From an uncultured Atopostipes sp. (GTDB lineage: Bacteria; Bacillota; Bacilli; Lactobacillales; Carnobacteriaceae_A), in NCBI GenBank assembly GCA_947296835.1, contig CAMYQS010000043.1, positions 1-8,619 on the forward strand: 8,619 nt of DNA, in the 5' to 3' direction. Below, piece by piece: positions 1 through 6,975 of the stretch; position 1 is the stretch's first letter, and each line of letters starts with the position of its first letter. The notes beneath the pieces were generated by a model that was not told where the DNA came from, searched no databases, and saw only the letters and a list, made by a program, of their open reading frames with translations. The position numbers and the translations under genes are program-made.

Positions 1-2
1 CG

Positions 3-524
3 ACGACATTATTAATACAAGAATTTGATGTGGATGTTGTGATAAACACAGGATCTGCAGGTGGAATTGGTTCAGGATTATCGATCGGGGATTTAGTGAT
101 TTCAACAAGTTTGTCGTACCATGATGCAGATAACCGTGGCTTTGGTTATACGTATGGTCAAATTCCGCAAATGCCTGCGCAATATAAAACGGATGAAAAA
201 ATTGGACAGTTAATTAATGAAGCGGCTGTTGATACGGGTTGGCATGTTCAAAAAGGACTAATTGTAACGGGAGACTCTTTCATTTCAAGCGACGAACAAA
301 TTGCTCATATTAAGGAGTTTTTCCCAGCGGCTTTAGCGACTGAAATGGAAGGTGGAGCCGTTGCCCAAACATGTGCGCAGTTCGGTACACCATACGCCGT
401 TGTTCGCGCGATATCGGACGTAGCGGATGCAGAAGCGACAGTTAACTTTGACGAATTTGTCTTGCTAGCTGGAAAACGTTCAGCAGAACTGGTATTATCG
501 TTTATTGAAAAGCTAGAGAAATAA
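3..524 (+). CDS. mtnN: 5'-methylthioadenosine/S-adenosylhomocysteine nucleosidase, 3' part
   Basis: This cytosolic enzyme hydrolyses S-adenosylhomocysteine (SAH) to adenine plus S-ribosylhomocysteine, and methylthioadenosine to adenine plus methylthioribose. The reading frame is open from base 3 and shows 173 residues; roughly 55-60 N-terminal residues, including the first catalytic glutamate of the family, lie outside the window. Visible family motifs are VINTGSAGG near the start, the TEMEGGAV block whose glutamate (codon 348-350) contacts the ribose, and AISDVAD with the catalytic aspartate (codon 417-419) that protonates adenine N7. The GTG at base 30 is an internal valine codon, because the upstream residues TTLLIQEFD also match the family. 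The gene ends in tandem stop codons (522-527). luxS, the next enzyme of the same pathway, starts 30 bases later. Assignment is firm. Confidence 0.95.
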   Translation, partial: TTLLIQEFDVDVVINTGSAGGIGSGLSIGDLVISTSLSYHDADNRGFGYTYGQIPQMPAQYKTDEKIGQLINEAAVDTGWHVQKGLIVTGDSFISSDEQIAHIKEFFPAALATEMEGGAVAQTCAQFGTPYAVVRAISDVADAEATVNFDEFVLLAGKRSAELVLSFIEKLEK

Positions 525-541
525 TAAAAACAGAGTTTTAT

Positions 542-547
542 GGGAGG
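542..547 (+). promoter_or_regulatory. Ribosome binding site deciding the TTG start of luxS
   Basis: GGGAGG lies seven bases before a TTG codon at 555. An in-frame ATG at 540 is upstream of this site and lacks its own Shine-Dalgarno sequence, so the TTG is the better start. Confidence 0.8.
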
Positions 548-554
548 CTATTTT

Positions 555-1019
555 TTGGCTAGAGTAGAAAGTTTTGAATTAGATCATAATATTGTAAAAG
601 CACCTTATGTTCGTGTGGCGGGAGTGGAGCATGATGATAAAGGAAGTACGATTCAGAAAATCGACTTGCGTTTCTTACAACCGAACACAGACGCATTACC
701 AACAAGTGCTGTTCACACATTAGAGCACTTATTAGCGACTTATTTACGAGACCACTTAGAAGGGGTTATCGACGTTTCACCAATGGGATGCCGTACAGGT
801 TTCTATTGTGTGAAATGGAATGAAACAACACCTGCTGAAATTGCAGTCGCTTTAGAAAAGACATTAAAAGACGTTTTAGCAACTGAAATTATTCCAGCAG
901 TTACAGCAAAAGAATGTGGAAACTATCGTGACCACAGCTTGTATGCAGCAAAAGTATATGTTGAACAAGTATTAGAACAAGGGATCAGTCGCGATCCATT
1001 TGAGCGAATTTTAAACTAA
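555..1019 (+). CDS. luxS: S-ribosylhomocysteine lyase (AI-2 synthesis protein)
   Basis: LuxS cleaves S-ribosylhomocysteine to homocysteine and 4,5-dihydroxy-2,3-pentanedione, the precursor of the signal AI-2. It is a cytosolic metal-dependent homodimer. Starting at TTG 555 gives 154 residues, the usual family length, and places the conserved residues at their canonical numbers: VESFELDH at 4-11, R39, the HTLEH metal motif with H54, E57 and H58, the catalytic cysteine C79 in SPMGCRTG, and the third metal ligand C121 in KECG. An ATG at 540 would add five residues not seen in the family and would have no ribosome binding site. The product of mtnN, 30 bases upstream, is the substrate of this enzyme, so the pair probably forms one transcript ending at the hairpin at 1024-1066. 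The gene is intact and the call is firm. Confidence 0.97.
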   Translation: MARVESFELDHNIVKAPYVRVAGVEHDDKGSTIQKIDLRFLQPNTDALPTSAVHTLEHLLATYLRDHLEGVIDVSPMGCRTGFYCVKWNETTPAEIAVALEKTLKDVLATEIIPAVTAKECGNYRDHSLYAAKVYVEQVLEQGISRDPFERILN

Positions 1020-1023
1020 TATG

Positions 1024-1066
1024 AAAAGTTCTTCGAAGATAAAAAAATCTTCGAAGGGCTTTTTTT
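1024..1066 (+). terminator. Intrinsic terminator after luxS
   Basis: The arms CTTCGAAGAT (1031-1040) and ATCTTCGAAG (1047-1056) are perfect complements around an AAAAAA loop. The stem extends outward through G-U and A-U pairs to 1024/1063, and a T run (1060-1066) follows. This is a classic Rho-independent terminator starting five bases after the luxS stop codon. Confidence 0.93.
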
Positions 1067-1067
1067 A

Positions 1068-1095
1068 TTTACAAAACATTTATGTATTTTTAACA
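1068..1095 (+). promoter_or_regulatory. Possible PhoP box (three phased TTNACA-like hexamers)
   Basis: TTTACA (1068), TTTATG (1079) and TTAACA (1090) occur at exactly 11-bp spacing. In Bacillus, PhoP binds tandem TT(A/T/C)ACA-like repeats separated by about five bases. The outer two hexamers match well and the middle one matches four of six positions. A loose -10-like TATTAC follows at 1106. The region is AT-rich and directly follows the luxS terminator T run, so chance is a real alternative. Confidence 0.35.
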
Positions 1096-1236
1096 AAAGA
1101 GAATTTATTACTTTTGGTGAAGGAATTTCGTTCGGTATTTGATGGTACAGAACACAATAAAAGACAGTAAATTCCTATCTTTATCAAATAAATAACGAAT
1201 GTAAAGTTATTGTAAAAATAAACTTTATAAATATTA

Positions 1237-1251
1237 ATGAAAACGTTGACA
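1237..1251 (+). promoter_or_regulatory. cre box (CcpA operator)
   Basis: ATGAAAACGTTGACA matches the catabolite responsive element consensus WTGNAANCGNWNNCW at every fixed position. Its last six bases are the -35 hexamer of the promoter at 1246-1272. Bound CcpA would block RNA polymerase, so repression of the downstream nuclease/nucleotidase gene by preferred sugars is the expected effect. The match is visible; the regulation is inferred. Confidence 0.65.
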
Positions 1252-1272
1252 TTACGTACATATTTTTATAAT
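1246..1272 (+). promoter_or_regulatory. SigA-type promoter of the surface nuclease/nucleotidase gene
   Basis: A perfect TTGACA (1246-1251) is followed by a perfect TATAAT (1267-1272). The spacer is 15 bases, shorter than the preferred 17; reading the -10 as TAATAC (1269-1274) would restore 17 bases with a poorer hexamer. Transcription would begin near 1279, about 285 bases before the start codon. Confidence 0.65.
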
Positions 1273-1307
1273 ACTAGTAAATGAGTGGATTTAATTAGTA
1301 TTCGGAT

Positions 1308-1469
1308 ATGTTTTGCTGTATAAATGTATATGGATACAAAAAAGGAGGTCATTTTAGTCATTGCCGGTTAATCTCAGTTGTTGGAATTAATCACACAGGA
1401 AACCAAAAATTGTTAGAATCAGAAAGAAATATATATAGGACAAATATCTTTGGATATGGTTATTTGTAA
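1308..1469 (+). other. Unrecognised 53-codon open frame in the leader, probably not a gene
   Basis: An ATG at 1308 opens a 53-codon frame ending at TAA 1467-1469. Its start has no convincing Shine-Dalgarno sequence, and the strong GGAGGT at 1344-1349 lies inside the frame with no in-frame start codon after it. I recognise no family in the translation. It could be a chance frame, a decayed gene or a leader peptide. Confidence 0.15.
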
Positions 1470-1527
1470 TACAATATTTTCAAATATCTCTATAAGCTAA
1501 AAGTAGTTGATAATACAACCATTTTTT
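1441..1527 (+). promoter_or_regulatory. Possible leader hairpins with a weak terminator-like stem
   Basis: TATTTG (1461-1466) can pair with CAAATA at 1441-1446 or at 1481-1486, each with a 14-base loop, so the two pairings exclude each other. Downstream, bases 1499-1509 can pair with 1516-1526 with one mismatch and one G-U pair, and the right arm contains a run of six T. The geometry resembles a transcription attenuator, but stems are short and AT-rich, so this is tentative. Confidence 0.25.
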
Positions 1528-1563
1528 GTCAATAGAGAAAATAACAATTAAAGGAGAACAGTA

Positions 1564-4500
1564 ATGCACTTAAAGAAAAGACAGAAGCATTATAATACTT
1601 TATTAGTTCTTATGCTTTTATTTAATATTCTTGCTCAAGCTGCTATTCCCGCTGTAGCGTACGCTTCAGAAATAGAGGATACACCCACATTAACAGCAGC
1701 AGAAGTTGATACCCCAATCTCAGTTTCAGATTTAATCACACAAAATAATCCAGGTGGAGATCTTACCGTAGAAGGTTATATTGTTGGATATGTAGTTAGC
1801 AAAACAAATGTATCAAGAGATAGACTTGATGCTGACACGAACTTTGCTATTGCAGATACAATAGATGAAATAGACCCAGCTAAAATGGCATTTGTCCAAA
1901 TTCCTAGTGGTAATCTACGATCAGAATTTGGTTTACAAACTAATCCAAATAATATAGGTCGTAAAGTTATTGTAACTGCTAAAGCAGAAGCATACTTTAA
2001 TCACTTCGGGTTAAAATCAGCATCTGCAATGACGTTCACTGATAGTGAAGAAGATTCAGATGGAAATGATACTCCAGGCGATGGTGAAGACGAACCTGCC
2101 CCCGACCCCCTTGAACTAAAATCTATTAATGAAGTTCGAGTGAAAAATACTGGGGAAGTTAAAACAAAAGGTATCGTTACTGCAAAACTAAAGAATTCAA
2201 TCCAGATTCAAGATGAAACTGGTGGAATTGCAGTTCGACCAACAAGTTTAGATGTGGAACTTGGAGAAAAAATTACAGTAGAAGGTTCATTAAAGACATA
2301 TAATGAATTATTACAGATTGATCCAGCTACTTTAATTGAAAAAGAAGAGTCAACTATTCCAACACCTCTTCCAATTAAGGGGAATGAGTTAGGAAATCAT
2401 GAATCAGAATTTATTATTTTAAAGAATATTAAAATTGTAGGTGAAGTCCGTGGCAATTCATGGGTAAATTACAATGCAGAAGATTCAGACGGTACTAAAT
2501 TTATAATTCGGGATGATAATGGCGATTTAAGCTTAGCAATTGGTGAAGAATATACATCGATTACTGGGATTGCTTCGACATTTAATGCTGATAAGCAGAT
2601 CATTCCTCGTAGTAACGCTGATATTGTTCCAGCAGGAATTCAACCAGCATATGCTACACCAGCTGCTGGATTAGTTCCAATAGGGACAGAAGTTAATTTA
2701 AATACAATTTCAGAAAATGCTGAGATTTACTACACTTTAAATGGATCAGAACCAACTAAAGAAAGTTCACTTTACGAAGAACCTATTGTAGTTGATGAAG
2801 CTACCACCATTCGTGCGATTACATTTGATGCGGCTGGCAATTCTGCTGATATTCGGGAATTTGCATATACAGTTTATGATAATTCAAAAGGTACGAAGAT
2901 TCATCATATTCAAGGTGAAAGCCATGAGAGTGAATTTGTTGGTGCAACAGTAAATAATGTAGTAGGTGTTGTAACGTATATATATGACATTAACGGAGCA
3001 CATTACTTCCACATGCAAACTCCGGATGGTAAAGATGACGATAACCCGAAAACCTCAGAAGGTATTGTTGTGTACACGAACAACAAACTTGACCTTGAAG
3101 TAGGAAACTTAGTATCTGTAACAGGTACAGTTGACGAATATCATATTGATGGTTATGCAGAGAAAGCTGAAACTGATTTATCTATCACTCAAATCAATGC
3201 ACGTAATGGAGCAGTTGTTGTTAAAGAAGATAACGTAAAATTACCAACGGCAATTAAAATTACATCAAGTGACATTCCAAGCAAAATCAGTGGACAAAAT
3301 ACGTTTACAGAATTTGAACCAGAGAAATATGCAATTGACTTCTGGGAAAGCATTGAAGGAATGCGTGTAGAAATTGCGCCTTCAACTGCAGCAGCACCTC
3401 AACAACATGGAGATTTAGTTGTTGTAACAGACGATTTTGAACCAAGTGCATTAACGGTTAATGGTGGAATTTTATTAGGAATAGATGGCCCTAACGCACA
3501 ATCTATCCAGTTTAAAGTTCAGCCAAACGGTCAAGCAAGAGACCTTAGAGTTAAGACGGGTGATAAATTTACAAAATCACTTACTGGAGTTGTAAACTAT
3601 GGTTTTGGTAACTATAAAGTTTACGCAGATTTAACTGATGTAGTAGATGCATTAGAAGAAGGTATTGTTAAACCAAAAGGTACAACGATTGTAAAAAATC
3701 CAAGTAAATTAACAGTAGCCACTTATAACGTTGAGAACTTCTCAGCAAACACTTCATATACTTCAAATGAAAAAGCAAAAAGAATTGCTGAATCTTTTGT
3801 TGATGATATGAATTCACCAGACATTATCGGTATTGTTGAAGTAATGGCAAACCGTGCTACAAACTCTTCATCACCAGAAGCAAACGAAAGTTTTGAACGT
3901 CTGATTGATGAAATTGCAAAAGCAGACGGCCCAACTTATAAGTATGCAAATATCGATCCTGAAATGAACCAAGATGGTGGAGCACCAGGTGGAAATATCC
4001 GTGTAGGTTACTTATACAACCCAGAGCGTGTAACTTTTGTTGAAGCAGACAAAGGTGGAGCAACGGAAGCAGTAGCATACGAAAATGGTCAATTAACATT
4101 AAACCCAGGACGTGTTGAACCATCAAAATTCCCTGGAACTCGTAAACCACTTGCCGCGCAATTCGAATTTAATGGTGAATCAGTTGTTATTGTTAACAAC
4201 CACTTAAACTCGAAAAATGGTGATGAACCAGAATATGGCCAAAACCTAGGACGTAAAGGAAGTGAAGCTGAACGTCATGGATTAGCTACTGTTGTTAATA
4301 ATTTCGTAAAAGAAATTTTAGTAGATAATCCTAACGAAAATGTTATCGTATTAGGTGACATGAACGACTTCCAATTCTCAAAAACATTAGAAATATTAGA
4401 AGGTAATGAATTAACTAACCTAGTAAACAAAGTGCCAACTGCAGAACGCTACAACTATGTTTACCAAGGAAATTCGCAAGTATTAGATCATATCCTAGTA

Positions 4501-6852
4501 TCTAAAAACCTAGCAGAAACAGCTGAAATCGATATGATTCATATCAATTCTGATTTTACAAATATGCACGGTAGAGCCAGTGATCATGATCCAGTATTGG
4601 CACAATTAGATCTTTCAGTTACTAATGAATCAGACACATTTGAACTACCAATCATGCATATGAATGATACACATAGTAACGTTGAAAACTATGCGTACAT
4701 GATGAACACGATTAATGGTTTCCGTGAGGATAATCCTGGATCATTATTATTACATGCAGGAGATGTATTTTCAGGAACGCTATACTTCAACTTATATGAA
4801 GGTAGAGCTGACTTAGCATTAATGAACTTAATGGGAATTGATGCAATGGTATTTGGTAACCATGAGTTTGACTTAGGTAACTCAGCGGATGGGCATAAAG
4901 CATTAGCTGACTTTGTTAAAGGGGCAGACTTCCCATTCCTAGGTACAAACATTGATTTCTCTAAAGACGTTCATATGAAAGATTTAGATACAAATAATTC
5001 AGTTGTTTCAGAACCATCAGCTGGTAAAATCTACAACAGTATTGTTTTAGATGTAGATGGCGAAAAAGTTGGAGTCTTTGGTTTAACAACAGAAGACACT
5101 AAGAATATTGCTAGTCCAGTAGATATTACATTTACTGATTATGTAAAAGCAGCAGAAGATGCGGTAGCTGAATTTGAGGCTGAGGGTATTAACAAGATTG
5201 TGGCATTAACGCATATTGGATACAATACTGCGCCAGATGTTGGAAACGACTTGTTACTAGCTGAAAAAGTAAAAGGTATTGACGTAATAGTTGGTGGTCA
5301 TTCACATACTACATTAGATGCACCAGTAGTAGTAAATGATGATCAAGTAGACCCAACAGTTATTGTTCAAACAGGTAGTGCAGCTGAAAACCTAGGAACG
5401 TTAAACGTACAGTTTAGTGACGAAGGACACGTAGTAGGTTACGCAGGTCAATTACTGGATGTAGAACAATATCAACAAGATCCGGAAGCTTTAGAAATAT
5501 TAGAACCTTATGCTAAACGTATTGAAGAGTTCGGTAATGAAGAAATCGGCGCTGAAGCAATGAAAGACTTAGTAAACCCTCGTCATGGTGATGGCGAAGA
5601 AACAAGTGTTCGTGCAAACGAAACAGAATTAGGTAACTTAGTAACGGATGCTATGCTATACAAAGCACGTGAAAAATATCCAGAAACAGTCATTGCTGTA
5701 CAAAACGGTGGTGGAATTAGAGCCCCTATTAGTAAAGGTCAAATTACTGTTGCAGATGTCATTAATGTTCTACCATTTGGTAATGACCCAGTTGTTGCTG
5801 AATTAACAGGTCAAGAAATTAAAGACTTACTAGAATTTAGTGTTCGTCAAGCACCAGCAGAAAACGGAGGCTTCCTACATGTTTCAGGTATGAAGTTCTT
5901 CTACGATAGTGAACGTGAAGTTAATGACCGAGTTGTAGCGATGTATGTTGTTAATGGTGATGACTTAGTTGAAATCGACTTAACTGAAGACTACCTTGTA
6001 ACGACAAACGGTTATACAGGTCAAGGTGGGGACGGATTTGATACATTCGCTAAAGCCTTTGCTGAAGGAAGAGTTAGAGATATTGGTGAAATCGATTGGG
6101 AACAACTAAGAGACTATATGGTTGAAGAAGAATACCTAAATGGTGTCGTTGATCCTGTAATCGAAGGACGTATTATTGATCTGAAAGGTGAAGGTCTACC
6201 AACAGACCCGACTGACCCAGAAGACTCAATAGAACTTGAAGTTAAATTACCAGGTAAAAAAGTTACAATCACAATTACTGGTGAAGGTCTTGAAGGATTA
6301 GAGTTAGTTGCGAAAGACGCTGTTAAGGATGTTAAGAATATTCCATCAATCCTTGGCGAGTTATACGACTTATTCAATATATCATTGGTTGATGCATATG
6401 GAAATAAAGTACAACCAAATGGACCAGTAACGGTTAGAATTGAATTTGAAGCTGGACGTTCACCGAAAAAAGTATTCCACTTTGGTGAAAACTTTGAAAT
6501 TGCAGAAGAATTAGACTTTAAAGTGGTTGATGGTGCAGTTGTGTTTACAACAGACTCATTTAGTTACTTTGGAATTCAATACGCAGAAGCTACATCTGGT
6601 GAAACACCCGGAGACACAGATGAACCAGGTACACCAACAACACCAGGAGACGGAAGTACTCCAGGTGAGACAGGTCAACCAGGTTCACCAACAACTCCAG
6701 GTAAAACACCAGGAGCTACAGAATCAGCTGATAAAGATAAGGACTTACCTGCTACAGGATCAAGTATCATTGTACCGCTAATTGGTGGAATGAGCTTAAT
6801 CTTAGCTGGTTTAGGAACAGAACTATATCGCAAAAAAAGATATAAAAACTAA
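1564..6852 (+). CDS. LPXTG-anchored surface nuclease/5'-nucleotidase fusion (OB, chitobiase-C-like, EEP nuclease, 5'-nucleotidase)
   Basis: This exported 1762-residue protein is predicted to cut extracellular nucleic acid and dephosphorylate nucleotides at the cell wall. Visible order: signal peptide 1-34 (AYA|S cleavage); YhcR-like/DUF6359-type domain about 50-158; acidic linker 159-181; OB-like region about 183-358; chitobiase/hexosaminidase C-terminal-like domain 360-439 (YYTLNGSEPT); second OB/ExeM-like region 440-715; EEP nuclease 716-1018 with N722, E759, H880, D932/N934, D975/H976 and the SDHD motif D1007-H1008-D1009; calcineurin-like phosphoesterase from 1028 with D1035, H1037, D1067, N1099-H1100-E1101, H1217, H1246 and H1248; 5'-nucleotidase C-terminal domain with NGGGIR (1381-1386) and GGDGF (1488-1492); beta-rich domain about 1545-1675; Pro/Thr/Gly linker; sorting signal LPATG (1728-1732), hydrophobic segment and RKKRYKN tail. 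All metal ligands I expect are present. I see no cysteine. The ATG has AAAGGAGA seven to eight bases upstream. B. subtilis YhcR has a similar plan but carries a staphylococcal-nuclease domain instead of EEP. No sortase gene is in the window. Confidence 0.93.
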   Translation: MHLKKRQKHYNTLLVLMLLFNILAQAAIPAVAYASEIEDTPTLTAAEVDTPISVSDLITQNNPGGDLTVEGYIVGYVVSKTNVSRDRLDADTNFAIADTIDEIDPAKMAFVQIPSGNLRSEFGLQTNPNNIGRKVIVTAKAEAYFNHFGLKSASAMTFTDSEEDSDGNDTPGDGEDEPAPDPLELKSINEVRVKNTGEVKTKGIVTAKLKNSIQIQDETGGIAVRPTSLDVELGEKITVEGSLKTYNELLQIDPATLIEKEESTIPTPLPIKGNELGNHESEFIILKNIKIVGEVRGNSWVNYNAEDSDGTKFIIRDDNGDLSLAIGEEYTSITGIASTFNADKQIIPRSNADIVPAGIQPAYATPAAGLVPIGTEVNLNTISENAEIYYTLNGSEPTKESSLYEEPIVVDEATTIRAITFDAAGNSADIREFAYTVYDNSKGTKIHHIQGESHESEFVGATVNNVVGVVTYIYDINGAHYFHMQTPDGKDDDNPKTSEGIVVYTNNKLDLEVGNLVSVTGTVDEYHIDGYAEKAETDLSITQINARNGAVVVKEDNVKLPTAIKITSSDIPSKISGQNTFTEFEPEKYAIDFWESIEGMRVEIAPSTAAAPQQHGDLVVVTDDFEPSALTVNGGILLGIDGPNAQSIQFKVQPNGQARDLRVKTGDKFTKSLTGVVNYGFGNYKVYADLTDVVDALEEGIVKPKGTTIVKNPSKLTVATYNVENFSANTSYTSNEKAKRIAESFVDDMNSPDIIGIVEVMANRATNSSSPEANESFERLIDEIAKADGPTYKYANIDPEMNQDGGAPGGNIRVGYLYNPERVTFVEADKGGATEAVAYENGQLTLNPGRVEPSKFPGTRKPLAAQFEFNGESVVIVNNHLNSKNGDEPEYGQNLGRKGSEAERHGLATVVNNFVKEILVDNPNENVIVLGDMNDFQFSKTLEILEGNELTNLVNKVPTAERYNYVYQGNSQVLDHILVSKNLAETAEIDMIHINSDFTNMHGRASDHDPVLAQLDLSVTNESDTFELPIMHMNDTHSNVENYAYMMNTINGFREDNPGSLLLHAGDVFSGTLYFNLYEGRADLALMNLMGIDAMVFGNHEFDLGNSADGHKALADFVKGADFPFLGTNIDFSKDVHMKDLDTNNSVVSEPSAGKIYNSIVLDVDGEKVGVFGLTTEDTKNIASPVDITFTDYVKAAEDAVAEFEAEGINKIVALTHIGYNTAPDVGNDLLLAEKVKGIDVIVGGHSHTTLDAPVVVNDDQVDPTVIVQTGSAAENLGTLNVQFSDEGHVVGYAGQLLDVEQYQQDPEALEILEPYAKRIEEFGNEEIGAEAMKDLVNPRHGDGEETSVRANETELGNLVTDAMLYKAREKYPETVIAVQNGGGIRAPISKGQITVADVINVLPFGNDPVVAELTGQEIKDLLEFSVRQAPAENGGFLHVSGMKFFYDSEREVNDRVVAMYVVNGDDLVEIDLTEDYLVTTNGYTGQGGDGFDTFAKAFAEGRVRDIGEIDWEQLRDYMVEEEYLNGVVDPVIEGRIIDLKGEGLPTDPTDPEDSIELEVKLPGKKVTITITGEGLEGLELVAKDAVKDVKNIPSILGELYDLFNISLVDAYGNKVQPNGPVTVRIEFEAGRSPKKVFHFGENFEIAEELDFKVVDGAVVFTTDSFSYFGIQYAEATSGETPGDTDEPGTPTTPGDGSTPGETGQPGSPTTPGKTPGATESADKDKDLPATGSSIIVPLIGGMSLILAGLGTELYRKKRYKN
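6625..6701 (+). repeat. Imperfect 54-bp-period repeat in the wall-spanning linker
   Basis: A 23-base block at 6625-6647 recurs at 6679-6701 with two mismatches, a period of 18 codons. It encodes PG(T/S)PTTPG in the Pro/Thr/Gly-rich linker that would thread the peptidoglycan before the LPATG signal. Such repeats change copy number easily and set linker length. Confidence 0.75.
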
Positions 6853-6870
6853 GCTAAAAATAGTTGAATA

Positions 6871-6915
6871 GTGGAAAAGGCCGATGGAGTAAATCCATCG
6901 GTCTCTCCATTTCAC
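6871..6915 (+). terminator. Hairpin after the surface protein gene, terminator lacking a T run
   Basis: GGCCGATGGA (6879-6888) pairs with TCCATCGGTC (6894-6903) around a five-base loop, with one G-U pair. An outer stem of GTGGAA (6871-6876) with TTTCAC (6910-6915) is also possible. The following bases are pyrimidine-rich but contain no run of T, so termination is probably incomplete or the hairpin only protects the 3' end. Confidence 0.5.
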
Positions 6916-6958
6916 CTACATGTGTTAAGGTAGAAGAGTAGAGTAAATAATTTAAGGT

Positions 6959-6964
6959 AAGGAG
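6959..6964 (+). promoter_or_regulatory. Ribosome binding site of the SLAP-domain gene, with an overlapping two-codon decoy start
   Basis: AAGGAG is 11 bases from the ATG of the long frame (6976) but six bases from another ATG (6971) that reads Met-Thr-stop. The TGA of this minimal frame overlaps the real ATG as ATGA. Ribosomes may initiate at 6971 and restart at 6976, or the first ATG may simply be ignored. Confidence 0.55.
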
Positions 6965-6975
6965 CAGTTGATGAC

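Larger units (their letters stand above)
1073..1563. other. 490-bp AT-rich intergenic region upstream of the surface nuclease/nucleotidase gene
   Basis: No recognisable gene lies here. Features from left to right are: PhoP-box-like hexamers (1068-1095); an AT-rich inverted repeat with 7-base arms (1202-1208 and 1221-1227); a cre box overlapping a promoter (1237-1272); an orphan GGAGGT (1344-1349); a 7-base-pair hairpin with one G-U pair (1366-1372 with 1386-1392); two copies of CAAATATC (1441-1448, 1481-1488) flanking a complementary TATTTG; a weak terminator-like hairpin (1499-1527); and the ribosome binding site AAAGGAGA (1550-1557) before the ATG at 1564. If transcription starts just after the -10 box, the leader is about 285 nt. 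Confidence 0.7.

Noticed and set aside
30..32. GTG at 30 as the start of a short nucleosidase
   Set aside because: Residues encoded upstream to the window edge also match the family, so the gene is cut by the window and is not short.
540..554. ATG at 540 as the luxS start
   Set aside because: The Shine-Dalgarno sequence lies after it, the five extra residues do not match the family, and TTG 555 gives canonical LuxS numbering.
1507..1535. Second promoter close to the surface gene (TTGATA with CAATAG)
   Set aside because: The -10 hexamer is poor and would overlap the terminator-like stem; the consensus promoter at 1246-1272 is much better.
1279..1563. Known riboswitch (purine, c-di-GMP, T-box) in the long leader
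   Set aside because: I looked for conserved cores of these classes and found none in a convincing arrangement.
3857..4952. Minus-strand open frames of 97 and 87 codons opposite the surface protein gene
   Set aside because: They lie fully inside a gene with clear domain matches, lack ribosome binding sites and resemble no family.
6114..6781. Open frames on both strands over the 3' end of the surface protein gene
   Set aside because: The minus frame mirrors the coding strand, and the plus frame (QVHQQ-rich) is a shifted reading of the Pro/Thr/Gly linker.
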